Assembly (NCBI GenBank): GCA_963680875.1
Contig: OY804580.1
Location: forward strand, 112,161,534 to 112,225,533
Direction: 5' to 3'
Length of the DNA: 64,000 bases
Source: Bathymodiolus brooksi
Taxonomy: Eukaryota; Mollusca; Bivalvia; Mytilida; Modiolidae
A program made the position numbers and the translations under genes. The notes below the pieces were generated by a model that did not search any database, had not been told where the DNA came from, and saw only the letters and a program-made list of their open reading frames with translations. Below, piece by piece: positions 28,839-40,169 of this stretch; the first letter of the stretch is position 1, and every line of letters starts with the position of its first letter.

Positions 28839-31800
28839 CAATATCCTTTCTTACTGCAAGCTGTTTCTTTACTTTAATTTATGACTAAGTGTAATGTTAG
28901 ATAGTCTCTCATGTTTATTGACATCCATGTCCTTTCTTACTACAAGCTGTTTCTTTACTTTAATTTGTGTCTAAGTGTAATATTGGATAGTCTCTCATGT
29001 TTATTGACATCCATATCCTTTCTTACTGCAAGCTGCTTCTTTACTTTAATTTGTGTCTAAGTGTAATGTTGGATAGTCTCTCATGTTTATTGACATCCAT
29101 ATCCTCTCTTACTACAAGCTGTTTCTTTACTTTAATTTATGTCTAAGTGTAATGATGGATAGGCTCTCATGTTTATTGACATCCGTATCCTTTCTTACTA
29201 CAAGCTTTTCCTTTACTTTAATTTGTGTCTAAGTGTAATGTTGGATAGTCTCTCATGTTTATTGACATCAATATCCTTTCTTACTGCAAGCTGTTTCTTT
29301 ACTTTAATTGATGACTAAGTGTAATGTTAGATAGTCTCTCATGTTTATTGACATCCATGTCCTTTCTTACTACAAGCTGTTTCTTTACTTTAATTTGTGT
29401 CTAAGTGTAATGTTGGATAGTCTCTCATGTTTATTGACATCCATATCCTTTCTTACTGCAAGCTGTTTCTTTACTTTAATTTGTGTCTAAGTGTAATATT
29501 GGATAGTCTCTCATGTTTATTGATATCCATATCCTCTCTTACTACAAGCTGTTTCTTTACTTTAATTTATGTCTAAGTGTAATGATGGATAGTCTCTCAT
29601 GTTTATTGACATCCGTATCCTTTCTTACTACAAGCTTTTCCTTTACTTTAATTTGTGTCTAAGTGTAATGTTGGATAGTCTCTCATGTTTATTTACATCA
29701 ATACACTTTCTTACTACAAGCTGTTCCTTTACTTTAATTTGTGTCTAAGTGTAATGTTGGATAGTCTCTCATGTTTATTTACATCCATACACTTTCTTAC
29801 TACAAGCTGTTCCTTTACTTTAATTTGTGTCTAAGTGTAATGTTAGATAGTCTCTCATGTTCATTTATATACAAAGCATTTCTTACTACAAGCTGTTCCT
29901 TTACTTTAATTTGTGTCTAAGTGTAATATTGGATAGTCTCACATGTTTATTGACATCCGTATCCTTTCTTACTACAAGCTTTTCCTTTACTTTAATGTGT
30001 GTCTAATGTTTATTTACATCCATGTCCTTTCTTACTACAAGCTGTTTCTTTACTTTAATTTGTGTCTAAGTGTAATATTGGATAGTCTCTCATGTTTATT
30101 GACATCCATATCCTTTCTTACTACAAGCTGTTTCTTTACTTTAATTTGTGTCTAAGTGTAATATCGGATAGTCTCTCATGTTTATTGACATCCATATCTT
30201 TTCTTACTACAAGCTGTTTCTTTACTTTAATTTGTGTCTACGTGTAATATTGGATAGTCTCTCATGTTTATTTACATCCATATCCATTCTTACTACAAGC
30301 TGTTTCTTTACTTTAATTTGTGTCTAAGTGTAATATTGGATAGTCTCCCATGTTCATTTACATCCATGTCTTTTCTTACTACAAGCTATTCATTTACTTT
30401 AATTTGTGTCTAAGTGTAATGTTGGATAGTCTCTCATGTTCATTTACATCCATGTCCTTTCTTACTGCAAGCTGTTCCGTTACTTTAATTTGTGTCTAAG
30501 TGTAATGTTGGATAGTCTCTCATGTTCATTTACATCCATGTCTTTTCTTACTATAAGCTGTTCCTTTACTTTAATTTGTGTCTAAGTGTAATGTTGGATA
30601 GTCTCTCATGTTCATTTACATTCATGTCTTTTCTTACTACAAGCTGTTCCTTTACTTTAATTTGTGTCTAAGTGTAATGTTAGATAGTCTCTCATGTTTA
30701 TTTACATCGATGTCTTTTCTTACTACAAGCTGTTCCTTTACTTTAATTTGTGTCTAAGTGTAATGTTGAATAGTCTCTCATGTTCATTTACATCCATGTC
30801 TTTTCTTACTACAAGCTGTTCCTTTACTTTAATTTGTGTCTAAGTGTAATGTTAGATAGTCTCTCATGTTTATTGACATCAATATCTTTTCTTACTGCAA
30901 GCTGTTTCTTTACTTTAATTGATGACTAAGTGTAATGTTAGATAGTCTCTCATGTTTATTGACATCCATGTCCTTTCTTACTACAAGCTGTTTCTTTACT
31001 TTAATTTGTGTCTAAGTGTAATGTTGGATAGTCTCTCATGTTTATTGACATCCATATCCTTTCTTACTGCAAGCTGTTTCTTTACTTTAATTTGTGTCTA
31101 TGTGTAATATTGGATAGTCTCTCATGTTTATTGACATCCATATCCTCTCTTACTACAAGCTGTTTCTTTACTTTAATTTATGTCTAAGTGTAATGATGGA
31201 TAGTCTCTCATGTTTATTGACATCCGTATCCTTTCTTACTACAAGCTTTTCCTTTACTTTAATTTGTGTCTAAGTGTAATGTTGGATAGTCTCTCATGTT
31301 TATTTACATCCATACACTTTCTTACTACAAGCTGTTCCTTTACTTTAATTTGTGTCTAAGTGTAATGTTAGATAGTCTCTCATGTTCATTTATATACAAA
31401 GCATTTCTTACTACAAGCTGTTCCTTTACTTTAATTTGTGTCTAAGTGTAATATTGGACAGTCTCACATGTTTATTGACATCCGTATCCTTTCTTACTAC
31501 AAGCTTTTCCTTTACTTTAATGTGTGTCTAATGTTTATTTACATCCATGTCCTTTATTACTACAAGCTGTTTCTTTACTTTAATTTGTGTCTAAGTGTAA
31601 TATTGGATAGTCTCTCATGTTTATTGACATCCATATCCTTTCTTACTACAAGCTGTTTCTTTACTTTAATTTGTGTCTAAGTGTAATATCGGATAGTCTC
31701 TCATGTTTATTGACATCCATATCCTTTCTTACTACAAGCTGTTTCTTTACTTTAATTTGTGTCCACGTGTAATATTGGATAGTCTCTCATGTTTATTTAC

Positions 31801-33929
31801 ATCCATATCCATTCTTACTACAAGCTGTTTCTTTACTTTAATTTGTGTCTAAGTGTAATATTGGATAGTCTCTCATGTTTATTGACATCCATATCCTTTC
31901 TTACTACAAGCTGTTTCTATACTTTAAGTTATGTCTAAGTGTAATGTTAGATAGTCTCTCATGTTCATTTATATGCAAAGCATTTCTTACTACAAGCTGT
32001 TTCTTTACTTTAATTTGTGTCTAAGTGTAATATTGGATAGTCTCCCATGTTCATTTACATCCATGTCTTTTCTTACTACAAGCTATTCATTTACTTTAAT
32101 TTGTGTCTAAGTGTAATGTTGGATAGTCTCTCATGTTCATTTACATCCATGTCCTTTCTTACTGCAAGCTGTTCCGTTACTTTAATTTGTGTCTAAGTGT
32201 AATGTCGGATAGTCTCTCATGTTCATTTACATCCATGTCTTTTCTTACTACAAGCTGTTCCTTTACTTTAATTTGTGTCTAAGTGTAATGTTGGATAGTC
32301 TCTCATGTTCATTTACATTCATGTCCTTTCTTACTACAAGCTGTTCCTTTACTTTAATTTGTGTCTAAGTGTAATGTTAGATAGTCTCTCATGTTTATTT
32401 ACATCGATGTCTTTTCTTACTACAAGCTGTTCCTCTACTTTAATTTGTGTCTAAGTGTAATGTTGGATAGTCTCTCATGTTCATTTACATCCATGTCCTT
32501 TCTTACTGCAAGCTTTTCCTTTACTTTAATTTTTGTCTAAGTGTAATGTTGGATAGTCTCTCATGTTCATTTACATCCATGTCTTTTCTTACTACAAGCT
32601 GTTCCTTTACTTTAATTTGTGTCTAAGTGTAATGTTGAATAGTCTCTCGTGTTCATTTACATCCATGTCTTTACTTACTACAAGCTGTTCCTTTACTTTA
32701 ATTTGTTTCTAAGTGTAATGTTGGATAGTCTCTCATGTTCATTTACATCCATGTCCTTTCTTACTACAAGCTGTTCCTCTACTTTATTTTGTGTCTAAGT
32801 GTAATGTTGGATAGTCTCTCATGTTCATTTACATCCATGTCTTTTCTTACTACAAGCTGTTCCTTTATTTTAATTTGTTTCTAAGTGTAATGTTGGATAG
32901 TCTCTCATGTTTATTGACATCAATATCCTTTCTTACTGCAAGCTGTTCCTTTACTTTAATTTTTGTCTAAGTGTAATGTTAGATAGTCTCTCATGTTTAT
33001 TGACATCAATATCCTTTCTTACTGCAAGCTGTTTCTTTACTTTAATTTATGACTAAGTGTAATGTTAGATAGTCTCTCATGTTTATTGACATCCATGTCC
33101 TTTCTTACTACAAGCTGTTTCTTTACTTTAATTTGTGTCTAAGTGTAATATTGGATAGTCTCTCATGTTTATTGACATCCATATCCTCTCTTACTACAAG
33201 CTGTTTCTTTACTTTAATTTATGTCTAAGTGTAATGATGGATAGTATCTCATGTTTGTTGACATCCGTATCCTTTCTTACTACAAGCTTTTCCTTTACTT
33301 TAATTTGTGTCTAAGTGTAATGTAGGATAGTCTCTCATGTTTATTTACATCCATACACTTTCTTACTACAAGCTGTTCCTTTACTTTAATTTGTGTCTAA
33401 GTGTAATGTTAGATAGTCTCTCATGTTCATTTATATACAAAGCATTTCTTACTACAAGCTGTTCCTTTACTTTAATGTGTGTCTAAGTGTAATATTGGAT
33501 AGTCTCTCATGTTTATTGACATCCGTATCCTTTCTTACTACAAGCTTTTCCTTTACTTTAATGTGTGTCTAATGTTTATTTACATCCATGTCCTTTCTTA
33601 CTACAAGCTGTTTCTTTACTTTAATTTGTGTCTAAGTGTAATATTGGATAGTCTCTCATGTTTATTTACATCCATATCCTTTCTTACTACAAGCTGTTTC
33701 TTTACTTTAATTTGTGTCTAAGTGTAATATTGGATAGTCTCTCATGTTTATTGACATCCGTATCCTTTCTTACTACAAGCTGTTCCTTTACTTTAATTTG
33801 TGTCTAAGTGTAATGTTAGATAGTCTCTCATGTATATTTACATCCATATACTTTCTTACTGCAAGCTGTTCCTTTACTTTAATTTGTGTCTAAGTGTAAT
33901 GCTAGATAGTCTCTCATGTTCATTTACAT

Positions 33930-34090
33930 GCATATCCTTTCTAACTACAAAGTGTAATGTTGGATAGTCTCTCAGTTTCATTTAAACCCATAACCTTTCT
34001 TTCTACAAGCTGTTTCTTTACTGAATCTGTGTCTAATTGTAATAGTGGACAGTCTCTCATGTTCATTTATATAAATACACTTTCTTACTA
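33930..34090. repeat. Degenerate right edge of the 86-bp satellite
   Basis: The last two monomers are shortened and diverged (for example ctttctaactacaaagtgta near 33940 and ttactgaatctgtgtct near 34018). After actttcttacta at about 34090 the sequence is unrelated. Decayed terminal units are common where arrays are homogenised from the interior. Confidence 0.8.
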
Positions 34091-34640
34091 ACTGACGTTT
34101 TTCGATACCATGAATAAAGTGATATTGACAACTTGACATATTACTCTGATTTACAACAATCATATGGTGTATGATATGACCATCAATACGAGAGGGAATC
34201 ATTGTTATAATATAATATAGTGTTATAGAGACCTTATGATCTATCAAAGAATATACAAAACCTTACGGACTATCACAAAGGCTACAAAGCGTCTGTCAAT
34301 CATAAATCAGAAATTGTATTTGTTTGATCTTTAATGAGCTGTTATTTATAGCCTATGGTGCACATAACATGCAGTTTCATTTGGTGGTTGAACTAAGCAC
34401 TTCCAATAAATAACGTTTATTTATATGGTTGTACATCATATTTGATATCAATATCATTAAGAAATCTATGATAAAATTATATTATTGTTAGTCTGTAGAC
34501 CACACAAAGATGACTTATTGCAATGGACCGGTTTATATGATGCAGAAGAGTCATTTCACCATGAAGACTATTTTTTTCTTTTCAAATCATTCTTTCCCAG
34601 AATACATAGATTAAAGAATTAAAGGGTTAACGTTAGGATT
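34091..34640. other. No feature recognised
   Basis: AT-rich unique-looking sequence between the satellite edge and the first SINE. No coding frame, tandem repeat or inverted repeat of note was seen. Confidence 0.5.
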
Positions 34641-34642
34641 AT

Positions 34643-34885
34643 GGTGTTTAATGACACCTTCAACAATATTTCAGCTATGTCGTCTCATCAGTTTTATTGG
34701 TTGGAGAAACCGGAGAAAACCACAGACCTGTCGAAAGCCACTGACAAACTTTATCACATAATGTTGCATCGAGTACACCTCGCCTGAGCGAGATTCAAAC
34801 TCACAACGATAGTGGTGATTGGACAGATTACATAGGTAGTCATCAATCCAACTACCATACGATGACGAACACGATGACCCCCAAC
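34643..34885 (-). mobile_element. tRNA-derived SINE, copy 1 (minus)
   Basis: Read on the minus strand, the head (right end) carries a box A-like tggtagttggat and a box B-like gagtttgaatct about 50 nt apart. A conserved middle follows (gtggttttctcc), then the tail core agctgaaatattgttgaa. The same architecture recurs at least eight times in the window. I recognise it as a molluscan-type SINE with a conserved central domain but cannot assign a family name. Confidence 0.75.
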
Positions 34886-35289
34886 AATTAAAAGAACACG
34901 CAACTATAATTAGGTCAACGATTGTGGCAGAATACATTGTATGTAGATTGAATGTTAAATCATTAATCAGAGGTCTCAAGCCATGGTCTGGAATTCCAAC
35001 ATCATATGGCATGGTCATTTTCTTTTGTTTAATGACTTGAGACAAGAGTTGGTTAATGAACTCCATTTTTTCAATAAATGTTAGAGAAGGGAGAATCCAG
35101 ACACACAGACAACACAGCAAAACGTGCATCAAGACACAAAATGAAAACAAGCAACAACCAATTGTAACAAACGTAGAAAACTAAAATGAGCAACACTGAC
35201 TTCACAAACTTTTTAAATAACCTTCACCATCATAGATACTACTGATTCCCTTGGTTCATTGTACATGTATACGTTTCTTTCAGGTGTTA

Positions 35290-35500
35290 GGGTTGGAGGT
35301 TATGGTATTAAGACGCCACTTTCAACAATATTTCAGTTATTTCGTGTCGGTCAGTTTTATTGGTGGAGGAAACCGGAGGACCCGGAGAAGACCACCGACC
35401 TGTCGCAAGTCACTGACAAACTTTATCACATAATGTCGTATCGAGTATACCTCACCTGAGCTAGATTCGAACTCACAACGCTAGTGGTGATAGGCACTGT
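35290..35500 (-). mobile_element. tRNA-derived SINE, copy 2 (minus)
   Basis: It aligns with the SINE at 34643-34885 over the tail core (caatatttcagttat on plus), the conserved middle (aaaccggagga) and the box B region (gattcgaactcac). The box A end is truncated at about 35500. Confidence 0.75.
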
Positions 35501-35607
35501 ACGTTTGTTTCAAGCTGTATTCATTCTGTCAAAATTCTGGTAATTTTCTGCACATCAACTAAAACAATGTGGTCAAGCTGATAGAATTCAATATACACAA
35601 TCCCTTG

Positions 35608-35830
35608 AAAAGCTTGAACATACCAAAGAGGTAAGCAGAAGCCGTAAATTGAAGGACAGATAATACCATGGTCAAAAGAAAAAGGACAAAAGGACAAACA
35701 ACGATATATAAAACATTACACAGAAACCTAAAAATCGAACATGACGAGCTTCACTAACAACCGAAGTTGAACTAAGGTGCTCTGGAAGGGCTAGCAGTTC
35801 CTGCTCCACATGTGACAAGATCTGATATGG
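35608..35830 (-). mobile_element. 3' end of the Penelope-like element family (minus)
   Basis: It matches the reverse complement of 58960-59166 (for example agcagttcctgctccac and aggtaagcagaagccgta). It is therefore a 5'-truncated copy comprising only the element's 3' untranslated end. Confidence 0.7.
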
Positions 35831-36126
35831 AAATAGAGTTGGAGAAATGCGTCGTGTGCACTAAATTAGATTTCTACGAAATATTTTGTGTTTGAGTTAT
35901 CTTTCTTTGGACATAGTTTGTGTGTTAGAGGTATTACGTCTTTCTACGATTGTGATATTTGATTGTGGATTTGTTCCGAGTGTGGTATTGTTTTCTTCAT
36001 TCTATTACCAGAGTTATTAATAGTAAAATATGAAATTATTGTGTGCGCGTAGTAATAACTAGAGAAATGTTTATACTATTGTACATCAGTAAGCCAAAAA
36101 CAAGTAATGGCCTAAAAATATCTAAA

Positions 36127-36228
36127 GGGCCCGGGTGTCTTAATGAGTTAGGTAGTTGTAGGGCCCGGGTGTCTTAATGAGTTAGGTAGTTGTAGGGCCC
36201 GGATGTCTTAATGAGTTAGGTAGTTGGA
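36127..36228 (+). repeat. 34-bp head segment x3 in a SINE
   Basis: The motif gggcccggrtgtcttaatga begins at 36127, 36161 and 36195, a period of 34 bp, and runs into the SINE box A. The three units are almost identical. Confidence 0.9.
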
Positions 36229-36470
36229 TTACCTAACAACTCATACAAGCCTATACGGCGTAGGTTCACGCCCGGCTTTGTAAATTACAAAAACAAAGGG
36301 TGCACTCGACTCGCAACCACAAGTGATCAAGTCTACCAGTTGCTTGCCCATGGTCGGTGGTTCTCTCCAGGTACTCCGGCTTCTTCCACCATTAAGACTG
36401 GTCGCCATGATATAGCTGAAATATTGCTGAAAGTGGCGTTAAGCATAAAAACTCAATCAATCAATACTAA
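36127..36470 (+). mobile_element. Full-length tRNA-derived SINE (plus) with triplicated head
   Basis: This is the most complete plus-strand copy. The head contains box A-like gagttaggtagttggatt and box B-like taggttcacgccc, then the conserved middle (gtcggtggttctctcc), the core gatatagctgaaatattg and the end gtggcgttaa, followed by a short aatcaatcaatc tail. The 5' end of the head is present three times in tandem (see 36127-36228). Confidence 0.8.
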
Positions 36471-36639
36471 AAATATTGGTTGTTATTTCCTGACATCAAC
36501 ACATAGATATCGCCATAATACAAAATAATTATAATGGACAAAATGCGCGTAAACAAGTGGCCGAGGGAGTGGATGTTATTTAACCCCAAGATAACATTTT
36601 TTTGAAACTATATCATGGCGAGAACAAGTTACATTTTGA

Positions 36640-36905
36640 TGAGATCATATGCGATGATGATGCCTGTATTGTACTAGACTAACACGCTTTCTTTGATTTT
36701 TATAGTGCTAGCTCACTGAAACGTGTCTCTCCACTCTTACACACTATCTTAATTCCGAGATAGCCAGTATTTGCGCTTTCTCTTTAATGTTGAGTGCTTA
36801 ACAGAGAAGCATCAAATACCAATTTAATAATATTTGGTTTGACCTGACCGGGGCTCGTTCCCACGATCAAATCGATCGCATTCGAGGTTAGCACGCTAAA
36901 CATTA
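36640..36905 (-). mobile_element. Second SINE-like dispersed repeat (minus)
   Basis: The stretch from atagtgctagctcactgaaa (near 36702) to the right end is shared in part with 63270-63420 and 63690-63780. On the minus strand near 36850-36900 there are sequences resembling tRNA box A (tagcgtgctaacc) and box B (gtgggaacgagcc). This suggests a second tRNA-derived SINE, distinct from the first family. The assignment is tentative. Confidence 0.45.
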
Positions 36906-37332
36906 CAGCATGGATGCAGTTTACAGTACAAAAACAATAAAATATAATGCATGTAAACAAACTCTAATAATAAAATACATTTACACAAACTTTGCCAATG
37001 GACTAAAATATATGTACACAAAATCTGAACAAGTGCAATTTGGAGAAATTAAATAACTAGATAACCAAATTGTGACAAAAACACAAATAATAAAGTTATT
37101 AAATAAAGAAAGCATTGGATAAAGTTATTATACAATTCTATTATGTACTATATTTCATAAAGAAGTATGCACCTCCTCTTCTTTTTTTATCTTGATACAA
37201 TGTACTATTTAGTTTGTATGCTTACGATAGTGTACCCCATTTTGTTTGTACTGCATTTAAATCGCATTAAAACATTTAAAGGTCAGTATTCTCTATCGTG
37301 TTTTGGTTGATCAGTCCTATTCATGACTATAT
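36906..37332. other. No feature recognised
   Basis: AT-rich sequence with no gene and no clear repeat. Confidence 0.4.
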
Positions 37333-37612
37333 ACAGGGGCGGATCCAGGATTTCAAGTTAGGGGGGGGGGGGGCGCACTTAAAAAAATTGCGCCGAGCAG
37401 AGGGAGGCGCGAAAATTTTGGGGTATTTCGTGTGAAAAATCACGATTTTACGCCAAAAAAATCATATTTTTCCAATTTTAGGGGGGGCGCGCGAAATTTT
37501 TGGGGTATTTCATGTGAAAAATCACGATTTTACGCCAAAAAAATCATATTTTTACCAATTTTAGGCGGGGCGCGCGCCGGGTGCGCCCCCCCCCCCCCTG
37601 AATCCGCCCCTG
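37333..37612. mobile_element. Short terminal-inverted-repeat element (MITE-like), copy 1
   Basis: It begins caggggcggatccagg and ends cctgaatccgcccctg, forming terminal inverted repeats. Long G and C runs lie just inside. An internal piece of about 80 bp (gtatttcgtgtgaaaaatca or gtatttcatgtgaaaaatca through ccaattttag) is present twice in tandem. Flanking atata on both sides could be a target duplication but lies in an AT simple repeat. The CAGGGGCGG ends suggest a non-autonomous hAT-type element; this is inference. Confidence 0.7.
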
Positions 37613-38149
37613 ATATATATATTTATATATCCACCAAAAACATTTAAATTGATTCCATTGAATGGACGTGTTTATGAAGGTTGCTTAAATGTAATCTGAC
37701 TGAGGTTTGTTTATTTGATATATTTCACCGTTTTTTTCTCAATAAACTCCGAATTTTCACTATGCTAAACCTGATCGATATTACCAAATTGTTGGTGCAA
37801 TACACACTGTCAATCAATATCATTGATATCTTGTTGCAAGTGGTAATACAAGTTCATTGATATTATAAGATATGTTATAAATATATCAAGTAGTATGTCT
37901 GCGCCATCCCACATGACAATTTGATTTGTACTCTTATGAAGCTGAAGTAATACGGAGTTTGACGGGTATGGGTTGTCATTTAGACAAGAATAATAAAAAC
38001 AATATCCCCTTTCATAAACAAATATTTAATTTTAATACAACATAAGTATATATTTTCTTTCTCTTAATAATACTAACTTTATTCTCTAAACCAATGTCAC
38101 AAAGTTTACAGAGTGAGAGTGTTCAAATCAATACAAAGTAAATACATAT

Positions 38150-38342
38150 CAGGGGCGAATCCAGGATTTCAAGTTAGGGGGGGGGCGCACTTTAAAATAT
38201 TGCGCCGAGCGGAGGGAGGCCCGAACATTTTTGTGGTATTTCGTGTGAAAAATCACCATTTTACGCAAAAAAATCATATCTTTTCCAATTTTAGGGGGGA
38301 GCGCGCCGGGTGCGCCCCCCCCCCCCCCCGGATCATCCCCTG
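38150..38342. mobile_element. Short terminal-inverted-repeat element (MITE-like), copy 2
   Basis: It has the same ends as 37333-37612 (caggggcgaatccagg on the left, catcccctg on the right) but only one copy of the internal block, so it is about 80 bp shorter. Confidence 0.7.
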
Positions 38343-39587
38343 ATTTAGGAGTTGCGGGTTGCAGAATCATCCTCCTACCCCCTCCACCCGGCCTTCAATG
38401 AAAAATCTAAAAACCATTGTGGACAACTACAATGTATTTCAAGTACATTTTATAGTTTAACGTCAATCAATTGCGTGGTTACAGTCAGGGGAGTTGCGGA
38501 TTGCAGAAATCTTACAGACGGACGGACGGACGGACATCCAGTGTTTGAGCAACGGGCGTAAAAACCTCATTACACTAAAAGATCAAACAAAAAAAATGTA
38601 TCAAAGTTCTCGAGAAATATGTTTACGGAAATCAGGTGCGAGATATGCATAGACCATTTTGTCGAGATTATTTTCACACTTTCATGTGCAGTTGTAGATA
38701 TTAATTTATTACAAATAAATTGTAGTCAGAATTTTTTGTTAAAAATGTGTAAAAAAATTGTACAGACATCCATTGGTAGATATCAATAATATAAACGTAC
38801 CGGACAAAGGATTTGTTCACACTTTCTTGTGCAGATACCTCGGGCAGATGGAGATTGTTACAAATAAATTGCAGCTAAATTTTTTTTTATTAATATGTTA
38901 CTTTTGTATTTTAATGTACAATATACCAACGCGTATTTTTACTGATCTTTACTTGAAGAGTAAAAGGCAACATTTTCGGGTATTTGTATACAAATCAAAC
39001 TTATATTTTTTTTTTCATATGAAATTGCAGAATTTCGATTTCAAGAACTATTTGAATCATTATTTAAAGAGAAGTGACCATTTTCATGGAACACTCAAGT
39101 TTCTCCACACTGTCTTAGTTTCATCATCTGATTCTCTCGTTATAGGTTTTCGTTGTATGTTTTATAAATGAGATCAATTGTTAAATTAATTATTCGAAGT
39201 ATTGATTGAATTTACTTTTTAGTTTACCTTTGACTTTTCTCGTCTGGTCGAGGAATCAGAAATGTATCCAATCTTGCTTGTTTTCTTGGCCTAGAATTTT
39301 CGTCCATTTTATAATTTCTAAATAGCACGTGTACATGTAGTTGTAAAATTGACTGCAGAAATAATGTTTAATTAGCGTGAGAAAATAGTTGATGTCTGGT
39401 ACCTCGGAACCAATCAGAATGGAATAATCTTTGAACTACTGACGGCGAATACATATATGAATCAGCGAACACATCCAACGTGTATTTACAATGTGTAAGA
39501 ATATTTTACTACAGGTCACGAGTTAACCATTCATGAAAAAGTTATTTATTGAACTGCTTAATTAACGTTGCATAACATATGCTTTGG
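38343..39587. other. Intergenic, with (GACG)n microsatellite and a diverged local duplication
   Basis: A GACG tetranucleotide repeat is at about 38516-38535. Bases 38656-38747 and 38803-38899 share ttcacactttc, gtgcag and acaaataaattg in the same order, an old duplication offset by roughly 150 bp. A 137-codon frame at 38758-39171 is AT-rich and has no recognisable domain, so it is not called as a gene. Confidence 0.5.
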
Positions 39588-39640
39588 GAATTTTAGGGGG
39601 GCGCACGCCCCGCACACCCCCCTCTAAATTCGCCACTGCA
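39588..39640. mobile_element. 3' fragment of the CAGGGGCGG-type MITE
   Basis: The stretch ttttaggggggcgcacgccc followed by aattcgccactg matches the right ends of the elements at 37333-37612 and 38150-38342. Only the terminal 50 or so bases remain. Confidence 0.55.
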
Positions 39641-39642
39641 TA

Positions 39643-40130
39643 TCATTTTTTTTTTTTTTTATTTTAAACAGCATATCATTACATCAATTATCAAGATTAT
39701 GGGTGTACATTGAATTCAAATTATGAAAAAAATGTTTAAACGTTAAATACAAATGATATTAATACTAACAGAGGTGTGATTGATTTTTTCAAGGAGAACC
39801 AATTATCTTATTTATTATATCAATAAGCTTACATAATTTGCAAATAGTTTCAGGTTTCTTTTTGTTAAATAATGATGACAGTTTTAATGTGTTTGGACTG
39901 TTGAAAAAGTATTTTGGAATGAGATTTTTTCTATCAGTTACAAAATTTGGACACTGTAATACATAATGAAATTCGTCACCAATCTCGCGAGATTGACATA
40001 GCTGACACAGTCTATTGTGTCTTAATTTGAAAACTTCAACACCAAATTTTATGTTATATGGCGAACTTGGTAGATACCCTCTGAATATAACAGTTAAGTT
40101 GAAAATTTGTCATTCTGGTCGAAATCAATT
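39643..40130 (-). pseudogene. LINE carboxy-terminal remnant (minus) with 3' T run
   Basis: On the minus strand a frame from about 40100 to 39790 encodes a Cys/His motif (LCQLCQSREIGDEFHYVLQC, a C-x2-C plus H-x4-C pattern) followed by an acidic-to-basic helix and a stop. This resembles the end of LINE ORF2 proteins. The T run at 39643-39662 is the probable poly(A) tail of the element. The upstream frame is broken near 40110. Confidence 0.65.
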
Positions 40131-40169
40131 GACGGAAAGCAATCAAAATTATCATCTCTGATCTATAGG

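Larger units (their letters stand above)
2741..34090. repeat. 86-bp satellite array, about 31 kb, about 340 monomers
   Basis: The anchor gtgtctaagtgtaatg recurs with an 86-bp period (for example atttgtgtct at 2741, 2827 and 2913). It continues to about 34090, broken only by two LINE inserts (21214-22287 and 27714-28790). Removing them leaves roughly 29.2 kb, or about 340 monomers. Monomers fall into at least two linked variant classes. One has tcatttacatcc with ctgttcctt; the other has ttattgacatc with ctgtttctt. Single-base deletions (85-bp units) and a 64-bp unit act as markers for higher-order copies. The 86-bp period is not a multiple of three, and the 70-80 residue open frames inside are by-products, not genes. 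The left edge is sharp and homogeneous. The last few units (33900-34090) are degenerate. The monomer does not match a satellite I can name. A heterochromatic or centromeric role is possible but untested. Confidence 0.97.

Noticed and set aside
11887..33721. Repeated 70-80 residue open frames on the plus strand (MFIDI/MFIYI types) in the satellite
   Set aside because: They recur because the satellite recurs. The 86-bp period shifts frame each unit, the frames depend on the 22-nt deletion unit, and composition is just AT-rich translation.
2741..34090. CRISPR array
   Set aside because: No conserved direct repeat separated by unique spacers. The whole 86-bp unit is repeated, and the sequence is eukaryotic.
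34671..35150. 159-codon minus-strand frame
   Set aside because: Much of it translates the SINE at 34643-34885; no domain is recognisable.
38758..39171. 137-codon plus-strand frame
   Set aside because: AT-rich, low-complexity Phe/Leu/Lys composition, overlaps a diverged local duplication and has no recognisable motif. It could be an unknown gene but cannot be supported.
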